Positions 1-4,676 of a stretch of DNA of 7,511 bases are shown piece after piece. The stretch is taken from contig DATDCV010000735.1 in the NCBI GenBank assembly GCA_036524155.1, forward strand, positions 1 through 7,511. Direction: 5' to 3'. A program made the translations under genes and the position numbers. Each line of letters starts with the position of its first letter. The first letter of the stretch is position 1. The stretch is from DATDCV01 sp036524155 (GTDB taxonomy: Bacteria; Verrucomicrobiota; Verrucomicrobiia; Limisphaerales; UBA8199). Below the pieces are notes generated by a model. It saw only the letters and a list, made by a program, of their open reading frames with translations, ran no database searches and was not told the origin of the DNA.

Positions 1-190
1 GAGCCGCGTGCTCTCGCTGCTCGGTTCGCGGTTCAACCTGGCGCGCCATTTCGAGCGCGAGGACCTCGGCCTGGTCTCGAGCGCCTTCCGGCACTTCCTC
101 TCCCACCTCGGCTACACCGTCGACTACTATTACGCCCGCTTCGCCAACCCGGAGCACACCAAAATCGAGATCGAGAAGGTCGCCGTCTGA
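1..190 (+). CDS. 3' end of an unrecognised protein gene (partial)
   Basis: The frame is open from the window edge (first full codon at base 2) to a TGA at 188-190, giving 62 visible residues; the true start lies to the left. The fragment has ordinary protein composition: an amphipathic stretch with ARHFERED, then SSAFRHFLSHLGYTVDYYY, and it ends in KIEIEKVAV. The third codon positions are strongly G/C, as in the other genes here. I see no signal peptide, membrane segment or known catalytic motif, and I do not recognise the family. The GTG at base 8 is an internal valine rather than a likely start, because the frame continues upstream of it. A small hairpin begins six bases after the stop. Sure that it is coding, unsure of any function. 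Confidence 0.7.
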   Translation, partial: SRVLSLLGSRFNLARHFEREDLGLVSSAFRHFLSHLGYTVDYYYARFANPEHTKIEIEKVAV

Positions 191-195
191 ACTCC

Positions 196-228
196 CCCGC
201 CATGCCGTGAATTGGCGGGAAGGGTTTT
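196..228 (+). terminator. weak candidate terminator after the partial gene
   Basis: CCCGCCA (196-202) pairs with TGGCGGG (213-219), a 7-bp GC-rich stem with a 10-base loop starting six bases after the stop codon at 190. Only four T (225-228) follow, after five purines, so this is a poor intrinsic terminator and may be only a 3'-end stabilising hairpin. The position supports the call more than the sequence does. Confidence 0.35.
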
Positions 229-300
229 GGGTGAGAATTCTCCGAACTCAAAGTTCGCGCTTTGCACCCCTGAACCCCTTGCAGCGCCAGCGCTCGCAGC

Positions 301-325
301 TTCCCCCTCCTCGGGTGAGGGGGAA
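301..325. repeat. C/G-rich inverted repeat 1
   Basis: TTCCCCCTC (301-309) is the perfect reverse complement of GAGGGGGAA (317-325), with a 7-base loop. No T-run follows on either strand that would make a terminator. It resembles the second dyad at 420-446 in composition (C-rich arm, short loop, G-rich arm, about 25 bases), which suggests members of one family of short intergenic palindromes. The family membership is inference. Confidence 0.55.
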
Positions 326-419
326 TTTCTTGGGCAGGTTCATGGGGAGCCTCTTTTCGTGTTCGCGCATGCGTTGGGACCATGCACCTTGCACAAACCG
401 AGTGCCACCTCTCCCCTAT

Positions 420-446
420 CCCCTCTCCCCCAGAGGCGGAGAGGGG
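420..446. repeat. C/G-rich inverted repeat 2
   Basis: CCCCTCTCC (420-428) pairs perfectly with GGAGAGGGG (438-446) across the loop CCCAGAGGC, and one further T-G wobble is possible outside. It is 94 bases after the similar dyad at 301-325. Arms of this kind are typical of short palindromic elements repeated between genes in many GC-rich genomes; copy number cannot be judged from one window. Confidence 0.55.
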
Positions 447-497
447 GACCCAACATGGCCGCCACGACTTACAGTGCCCCCGCCGCTTTCTCCCTAC

Positions 498-758
498 CTA
501 CTCACAAACCTGTTGTTGCTCGGGGCTCGCAGCCTCGGCGACCGGCTCCCGTGTCACCGCGACCTGCCGGTGCGACCCCGGAAACCAAATCTGCTCCGGC
601 CGGGGCGGCGGCGCGGGCTGCCAGTCCGTCGCCCGGTCGACGACCTGGCGCATGACCCCAAACCACCACCGGGCGCGCGTCAGACGCCGCTGCCGGCGCG
701 GACCCGCAAGACACCCGCGCCCACCGGCGAAACTCATTTCCAATTGTCCGTTATACAT
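498..758 (-). CDS. small uncharacterised basic, Trp-rich protein, 86 aa
   Basis: Function unknown. The frame begins at an ATG (758-756) with an AAAGG ribosome binding site six to seven bases upstream on the minus strand (within 765-769), and ends at TAG (500-498). The frame is open further upstream to 857, but only this ATG has a good ribosome binding site. The protein has a basic stretch at residues 21-30 (RRQRRLTRAR), then WWFGVMRQVVDRATDW (31-46), a proline-rich link PAPPPRP and EQIWFP (55-60), with an acidic Glu/Gln tail. Such a mix of Trp, Met and Phe with G/C-rich third codon positions is unlike a chance open frame in GC-rich DNA. From memory, small proteins with WWF...MR..VD.A.DW.PAP..RPEQ occur as hypothetical proteins in Verrucomicrobiota; this could not be searched. 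There is no signal peptide or membrane segment. It is divergent from the MarR-family gene, with 219 bases between the two starts. Confidence 0.68.
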   Translation of the reverse strand: MYNGQLEMSFAGGRGCLAGPRRQRRLTRARWWFGVMRQVVDRATDWQPAPPPRPEQIWFPGSHRQVAVTREPVAEAASPEQQQVCE

Positions 759-795
759 AATTGACCTTTCGTTGCGGACAATCCTCGCAAGGTCA
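743..795 (-). promoter_or_regulatory. possible RNA switch around the start of the small minus-strand gene
   Basis: Two pairings enclose the start site. TGACCTT (795-789 on the minus strand) is the exact complement of AAGGTCA (768-762), which contains most of the ribosome binding site. ATTGTCCG (782-775) is complementary to CGGACAAT (750-743) within codons 3-6, which puts the ribosome binding site and ATG in its loop. The two stems interlock, and the first also shares three bases (793-795) with the strong hairpin at 793-819, so these structures would compete. This is visible in the sequence, but no known riboswitch class is recognised and short stems can arise by chance. Confidence 0.3.
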
Positions 796-829
796 CTTGG
801 ACAAATGCCGTCCAAGTGAAATTTTTTTT
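762..829 (+). terminator. perfect 10-bp hairpin plus T8: plus-strand terminator, or minus-strand leader element
   Basis: TCACTTGGAC (793-802) and GTCCAAGTGA (810-819) form a perfect 10-bp stem with a 7-base loop, followed after AA by eight T (822-829). Read on the plus strand this is a good intrinsic terminator, yet no plus-strand gene lies between it and the stop at 190. It could end transcripts antisense to the small minus-strand gene, or shield the MarR promoter at 943. Read on the minus strand it is a hairpin in the leader of the small gene, starting 35 bases before its ATG. The 7-base element 789-795 next to it, which shares three bases with the stem, is complementary to 762-768 at that gene's ribosome binding site. 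Confidence 0.6.
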
Positions 830-942
830 CCGGTCTTAGATCAGAGCAGCCGATCATAAATGGTGTGCCCCGACGCCGCCGGGTTTGCCGCCGGCACCTT
901 CGCTAAGGATCCGGGCGGCGCGCTCACCGGAAAAAGACTCGC

Positions 943-971
943 TTGACAAGGGAGGGCGTTATGTGTATATA
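943..971 (+). promoter_or_regulatory. sigma-70-type promoter of the MarR-family gene
   Basis: A consensus -35 box TTGACA (943-948) is followed after exactly 17 bases by TATATA (966-971), four of six matches to the -10 consensus. Transcription would start at about 977-979, at the ATG of the MarR gene (978), so the mRNA would be leaderless or nearly so. The spacer contains the purine-rich AAGGGAGGG (948-956), which looks like a ribosome binding site but would not be in a transcript from this promoter. Confidence 0.6.
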
Positions 972-976
972 CACAT
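961..976. promoter_or_regulatory. 16-bp perfect palindromic operator, probably for the MarR-family protein
   Basis: ATGTGTATATACACAT reads the same on both strands. It covers the proposed -10 box and ends one base before the ATG at 978. MarR-family dimers usually bind palindromes of about this length over their own promoter, so autorepression is the natural reading. A 13-of-16 copy lies at 1457-1472, after the gene. Confidence 0.7.
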
Positions 977-977
977 T

Positions 978-1418
978 ATGACTAAAGAAATGGACTTGTC
1001 GGCGATGGAAAATTGCCTGTGCTTCAACCTGCGCTGGATCACTCGCATCGTCACTCAGTTTTTCACAACCAAACTGAGCCCGCATGGAATCCTGCCCACG
1101 CAGACACCGATTCTCGCGGCGCTGGCGGCGCAACCGAGCAGCACGATGGCCCAACTGAGCGACTGGCTGGGGATGGATCGGACAACCTTGATTCGCAACC
1201 TGCGACCGTTGCAACGCGATGGCCTGGTGAAGCTGAGCGGCACCGGTCGGGGCGGCAGAGTCATCCTGACTATTACTGCCAAAGGGAAATCGGCGCTGGC
1301 GAGACTGATGCCGGACTGGCAGGGCGCTCAGATAGCGGTGGTCCAGACGCTTGGCAAGGAGCGCTGGTCAGCCATCCTGAGCGACCTGGAACGGGCCGCG
1401 CTGGCTTTGGCCAAATGA
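978..1418 (+). CDS. MarR-family winged helix-turn-helix regulator, 146 aa
   Basis: A dimeric cytoplasmic DNA-binding protein, by family usually a ligand- or oxidant-released repressor. Residues 10-60 form the N-terminal dimerisation helices (CLCFNLRWITRIVTQFF, then the SPHGILPTQ region). The winged helix covers about 60-115: TMAQLSDWLGMDRTTLIRNL is the helix-turn-helix, LQRDGLVKLSGTGRGGRVIL is the wing with its basic and glycine-rich tip, and ITAKGKSAL starts the return helix. The length is normal for the family. Cys13 and Cys15 lie in an LCF motif placed like the reactive-cysteine LCF of OhrR peroxide sensors, but the downstream partner gene is absent, so the signal is unknown. Start choice: ATG 978 fits the promoter and operator. 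GTG 963, six bases after AAGGGAGGG, would add MYIHI. A six-codon frame from ATG 961 ends in an ATGA overlap with 978, which would allow coupled translation. The family is sure, the start less so. Confidence 0.9.
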   Translation: MTKEMDLSAMENCLCFNLRWITRIVTQFFTTKLSPHGILPTQTPILAALAAQPSSTMAQLSDWLGMDRTTLIRNLRPLQRDGLVKLSGTGRGGRVILTITAKGKSALARLMPDWQGAQIAVVQTLGKERWSAILSDLERAALALAK

Positions 1419-1423
1419 ACCCT

Positions 1424-1477
1424 GAGGAGACGTGAATGAAACTTCAACGCCCGGATATATGTATATGCACACAATAA
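1424..1477 (+). pseudogene. possible decayed start of the gene downstream of the MarR gene
   Basis: Six bases after the MarR stop there is a strong ribosome binding site GAGGAG (1424-1429), followed after six bases by ATG (1436). The frame reads MKLQRPDICICTQ and stops at TAA (1475-1477). MarR genes are commonly followed by the gene they control, such as an efflux or detoxification function, so this looks like the surviving start of a lost operon partner. It could also be a real 13-residue peptide or a chance match. A different frame from GTG 1432 stays open to 1647 but runs into the end of the opposite gene and has no protein-like features. Confidence 0.3.
1457..1472. promoter_or_regulatory. 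second, diverged copy of the MarR operator
   Basis: ATATGTATATGCACAC matches the palindrome at 961-976 at 13 of 16 positions. The likeness extends to 18 of 24 when bases 1456-1479 are set against 960-983, and it includes the bases that form the ATG ACT start in the first copy (ATA ACT here). No -35 box is visible at the right distance (1439-1444 reads AAACTT), so it is probably not a working promoter. It could be a second binding site for the regulator or the relic of a duplicated promoter. Confidence 0.45.
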
Positions 1478-1628
1478 CTCGTGATCCCTCCGCGCCGGAC
1501 GATTGGCCCGCCCTCGACGCCCTTTGGCTCCGGCGCCTTTGCCTGGATACCGTTGTCCTTTCAACATCGGCCCCGGCCAAAGCATTGCCGCCGCTTACTG
1601 GTAAGCAGGCACTGCCGCGGACCAGGCC
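1478..1628. other. spacer between convergent genes
   Basis: The MarR gene (plus) and the 928-aa gene (minus) converge here. I see no convincing terminator for either. The nearest is a 6-bp dyad GCTTAC (1593-1598) / GTAAGC (1601-1606) with a 2-base centre and no T-run on either strand. No gene is supported. Confidence 0.5.
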
Positions 1629-4415
1629 CTACCGCCGCAGCCGGTAGAACTGGCGGGCGCTGGTGGCGGCAACCGGCACCGGGCTGGGGCCGCCCGCCGG
1701 AACCCAGGCCGGGCTATTCAGCTCGTCGGCGCGTTCGAGGGTAAACGCCGGGTCCGCCCAATAAAGAATGAGTTCGTCGTCGAGCATCGCTGACTCGAGG
1801 CGGGGCGGCGGCGGCGGGAGGCTGGCGATTAGCTGGAAGTCGAAACTAATGTCGGACGAGGTGAGGCTTTGCTGGTGGATTTCGACCGCGACGACGTTGG
1901 TGCCGGGTTGGAGTACGGAGGGAGGCAGGTTGGTGGTGTCCACCGTGTTTTCCCCGGTGGCGGTGGCGAACGTGGAACTGGTGATGAGGCCGGGAGGCAT
2001 GTTGGTGCTCCGGAACACTTCGGCGCCGTGAAAGTAGACCACCCCGCCGTCGTCGCGGCGCAGGCTCATCTGCAGCGAGCTGAACACCGCCGGGTCGCCG
2101 ACGACCACCGGCGCGCGGAAGTAAAACGTGATGTTGGTGGCGCCCACAGAATTGGTCTGGCGCAGCGGCGTCGTTTCATCCTTATCGCCAAATCCCAGCT
2201 CCGCAAAACCCGCGGGCCAGTTGCGATCGTCAAAATTGTTTCCGGTCCAGAGTGAGCCCTGGTTCGAACCGTCATCGAGATAACGCCACTTCGAGCCGAA
2301 GGGTATTAGCACGTAGATGGTCTGCGCCCCGAAGCTCTGGAAGTAGAGACGGTCCGTGCTGGTTATCTCGGCGTTGCGGCCGTTAAACAGCCGGACTCGC
2401 AACACGCGGTGGGCCGATGGCCCGGGGCCGGGCGGCGGAGGCAACGGGATGAATTGGCGCAACTGGCCGGCTGGAAAATGCAGGGTGCCGGTGGCCCGGG
2501 ATGTGTCGCTGAGATCAACGGCATACTCGACGGTGACTTCATTTGTGCAGAACATGCTCAGCCCGACAGGAAGCCCATCTGGGAAATCGGCCAGCGTTTG
2601 GCCCGGGCGCACCGCGAAGCCGAGGCCGACGAGGCCCGCCGCACCGAAAGGCGCCAGCCGGGATGCGTCGGACGACGGATCCCAGACGGCGTTCGCGGGA
2701 AAGTCCGGGTCCGGCAGGGTAAAGAGATTCGAAGAAAAGAACATCTGGCCGACCGCGTTGGTCCAAGTAAACGAGCGCCAGTCATAGCCGAAAAGGTCGT
2801 GATGGTTGTGAAGAAAAAGGCTGTTGGTGGCGGCGATGATCCCCGGATACCCGTTGCCGATGCTGGCGTAGTTGTCGCCGTGGCGCGCGCCGACCTGGCA
2901 GCAGGCGAACAGACAGCGGTCGACGCGTCCTGTGGGGCCGCCGGTGCCGGCGCCGTACCCATCCTCCAAACCCTGACCGCAGTCCAGGTAAACGGTCTCA
3001 TGAGCCGTGGTGTCTTTCAGCCCCGAGAGCGAATTGCCTTCGTGAAAAATGGCCTCGAACCAGCAGCGTTCATAGTGCAGGCGGCCCACACCGTCGCCGC
3101 CGGAATCGATGCCGTCATCCTTGGTCCAGCCGAACAGCGTGTTCGTGAAACCATGTGTGCCGCTGACGAGATAGAGCGCGTCGTTGTCGCCGTCCACAAA
3201 ATCGAAGGTGGCGTCAGGGCACTCGATGAAGGCGCTGTCGTTCACCGTGAAACTGGCGCCAGTGAATTCACCGCCGGAGGTGGTGTGCTGCAAGAGAAAC
3301 CGGCTGAAGGTGAAGGTGCCGCCGCTGACGGCATGGCCGAGTTGGCCGGCGAGGTAAATCGCGGCTGAGTCGGCCAGCGATACCGACTGGGACTGCTGCA
3401 CGAAGAACAGCGCCTGCTCCTTCCGATGGCTGCCCGGGTTGCCGCCGCTGCCAAACCAATTCTGCTCGGCCCCGCTGGCGGTAAACAACGCGCCGGTCCC
3501 GGCGATTGAGCCGGTGTTGTTGCGCATCAGGAAGCCGCCCCACGGCTGGTTCGAGGAGTTCGGCATGAACACGACCGGGTCCTCGAGACTGCCGCTGATA
3601 ATGACCGCGCCGTTGTTAGTGATGTCCGTCCGATAGTCGAGACGGACCACGCTTCCGGCGCCGATGGTCAGCGTCGCGCCGGCCGAGATTAAAAGGCTAT
3701 TGGTGACGTGGATGCGGGAGTTCGGCGGCCATTCTATGGCACCCGCCAGCGTGCCGGAGACATCCGTCCACGCGGTGTTGTTTTCGAGCGTGATGAGCTT
3801 GTTCGTCCGTAACCCCGCGATCTCCGCGCTGTAAACCAATTCGCCGGGGGGATTCGTTGCCGAGAGAAAGCCTGAGCCGACGCCGCGCCGCAGTTGGATC
3901 GCCGGGTGCCCGGGAGCGTTCAGGAGGCCGTTGCCGCGAACGGCGTGCCCGTTTTCGTCCTCCGCCCAGGCGACGACCGGGATCTCATAGCCGGCGGGGA
4001 ACCTGCGCGGCGTCATCAGCACCAGGTGCGCGCCGGCGAATTCGTTCGAGGAGGATTGAATGATCGGCCAGGGCGTTTGCGAGGGCAGGCCCCATTCGGT
4101 ATCGGCGCGCGCGCTGTCTTTCACGATGAACCGCACCAAAAGATTGGTCACCGCCCCCGTGCTGCCCTCCGTGCGTTGCGCGCGAAGTTCGTAGTAATCC
4201 GGACTGGCGACCACGACCGGGACATCGGCACCGACCGAGTTCGTGTTCAGTTTGATCGCGTAACTGAAACCGGGTTCGGCCGGCACGAGGAACGTGACAC
4301 GGTCGGCGTAAACCGACTTGTCGGCAACGCCGGTAACGGCTAACTGAGCGGATGTCAAAGAGGCGCACGCGAGCAAAACCAGAACGGCGCACGGGCGGGA
4401 CGAAACGTACAGCAT
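1629..4415 (-). CDS. exported 928-aa beta-helix / Calx-beta-like / galactose-binding-like protein
   Basis: A large secreted or surface modular protein, exact function unknown. Residues 1-23 are a signal peptide (hydrophobic VLVLLACASL, cleavage likely after TSA); LLAC at 14-17 is a weaker lipoprotein option. Residues 25-205 are beta-rich and unnamed. Residues 235-565 look like a right-handed parallel beta-helix (turns such as LLISAGATLTIGAGSVVRL and ITNNGAVIISG). Within it lie KDDGIDSGG (432-440), FHEGNSLSG (457-465), CGQGLEDGYG (479-488), ARHGDNY (510-516) and HNHHDLFGYDW (536-546), plausible calcium or active-site residues of a polysaccharide-degrading fold. Residues 590-695 resemble Calx-beta. 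Residues 703-866 are the galactose-binding-like sandwich common in lamin-tail proteins (FDDRNWPAG, LRRDDGGVVYFHGAEVF, PGTNVVAVEIHQ). A Pro5 linker (867-871) and a tail ending FYRLRR follow; such endings are frequent in verrucomicrobial exported proteins. The ATG at 4415 lacks a strong ribosome binding site but directly precedes the signal peptide. From memory, close relatives of residues 25-580 occur in verrucomicrobial proteins of the CotH group. Confidence 0.88.
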   Translation of the reverse strand: MLYVSSRPCAVLVLLACASLTSAQLAVTGVADKSVYADRVTFLVPAEPGFSYAIKLNTNSVGADVPVVVASPDYYELRAQRTEGSTGAVTNLLVRFIVKDSARADTEWGLPSQTPWPIIQSSSNEFAGAHLVLMTPRRFPAGYEIPVVAWAEDENGHAVRGNGLLNAPGHPAIQLRRGVGSGFLSATNPPGELVYSAEIAGLRTNKLITLENNTAWTDVSGTLAGAIEWPPNSRIHVTNSLLISAGATLTIGAGSVVRLDYRTDITNNGAVIISGSLEDPVVFMPNSSNQPWGGFLMRNNTGSIAGTGALFTASGAEQNWFGSGGNPGSHRKEQALFFVQQSQSVSLADSAAIYLAGQLGHAVSGGTFTFSRFLLQHTTSGGEFTGASFTVNDSAFIECPDATFDFVDGDNDALYLVSGTHGFTNTLFGWTKDDGIDSGGDGVGRLHYERCWFEAIFHEGNSLSGLKDTTAHETVYLDCGQGLEDGYGAGTGGPTGRVDRCLFACCQVGARHGDNYASIGNGYPGIIAATNSLFLHNHHDLFGYDWRSFTWTNAVGQMFFSSNLFTLPDPDFPANAVWDPSSDASRLAPFGAAGLVGLGFAVRPGQTLADFPDGLPVGLSMFCTNEVTVEYAVDLSDTSRATGTLHFPAGQLRQFIPLPPPPGPGPSAHRVLRVRLFNGRNAEITSTDRLYFQSFGAQTIYVLIPFGSKWRYLDDGSNQGSLWTGNNFDDRNWPAGFAELGFGDKDETTPLRQTNSVGATNITFYFRAPVVVGDPAVFSSLQMSLRRDDGGVVYFHGAEVFRSTNMPPGLITSSTFATATGENTVDTTNLPPSVLQPGTNVVAVEIHQQSLTSSDISFDFQLIASLPPPPPRLESAMLDDELILYWADPAFTLERADELNSPAWVPAGGPSPVPVAATSARQFYRLRR

Positions 4416-4676
4416 CTCGGCATCGTAGGACTACTCGATGGCCTCAACCAGCCCATTTTGCGGCCATAAGGATTGGAAAATGACCAACCCCGGGAGCGGA
4501 TGCGCGGGCCAGTGAGGCTTTAGTTTTGCAGACCGGAGCGCCGATTTCTAATCGGCTTAAGCGAGCCGACGGCCTGGTGTAAGCCGAGTACAACTCGGCG
4601 CTCCGCCCTGTTACGTGGGCCAAGCATTTATTCGTGCCAGGGGGCCCTGGTTTCGATAGGCTTCTCTTCAGTGCGC
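4416..4676. other. divergent intergenic region between the two large exported-protein genes
   Basis: It must carry both promoters, but I find no well-spaced -35/-10 pair on either strand and no good ribosome binding site before either ATG. It holds the double-hairpin repeat at 4534-4605 and a dyad CCAGGG (4637-4642) / CCCTGG (4645-4650) 27 bases before the plus-strand ATG. The dyad could be an operator, but it has no second copy in view. Confidence 0.45.
4534..4605. repeat. symmetrical double-hairpin palindromic repeat, 72 bp
   Basis: The outer arms CGGAGCGCCGA (4534-4544) and TCGGCGCTCCG (4595-4605) are perfect 11-base reverse complements. Each arm also starts its own hairpin: GCCGATT-TCT-AATCGGC (4540-4556) and GCCGAGT-ACA-ACTCGGC (4583-4599), each a 7-bp stem with a 3-base loop. 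The middle could also pair as CGGCT (4553-4557) with AGCCG (4564-4568). The layout resembles REP/BIME-type elements mobilised by REP-associated tyrosine transposases. From memory, GGAGCGCCGA...TCGGCGCTCC elements are frequent between genes in Pedosphaera-like genomes; one copy is present here. Confidence 0.7.

Larger units (their letters stand above)
191..497. other. non-coding spacer with C/G-rich dyads
   Basis: This stretch has no convincing gene. Plus-strand frames stay open across it, but they translate to low-complexity proline, serine and arginine runs that come from the C-rich dyads, with no start site or ribosome binding site in place. It holds the hairpin at 196-219, the 10-bp palindrome GAGAATTCTC at 233-242, and two 9-bp inverted repeats at 301-325 and 420-446. 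The rest shows no feature I can name. Confidence 0.6.

Noticed and set aside
233..242. 10-bp palindrome GAGAATTCTC
   Set aside because: It is isolated, not near a promoter and has no second copy in the window; probably chance.
207..764. 185-codon open frame on the plus strand
   Set aside because: It is composed of proline- and arginine-rich runs generated by C-rich palindromes and overlaps the better supported small minus-strand gene.
1593..1606. hairpin between the convergent genes as a terminator
   Set aside because: The stem is only 6 bp with a 2-base centre, and no T-run follows on either strand.
1432..1647. 71-codon open frame from a GTG after the MarR gene
   Set aside because: It runs into the 3' end of the opposite gene, its ribosome binding site fits the ATG at 1436 better, and its sequence is not protein-like beyond the operator copy.
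2409..3368. 319-codon open frame on the plus strand opposite the 928-aa gene
   Set aside because: It lies wholly within the minus-strand gene, which has a signal peptide and clear domains. The plus-strand translation is Ala/Gly/Arg/Val-rich without motifs, and is open only because of the high GC at the other gene's third codon positions.
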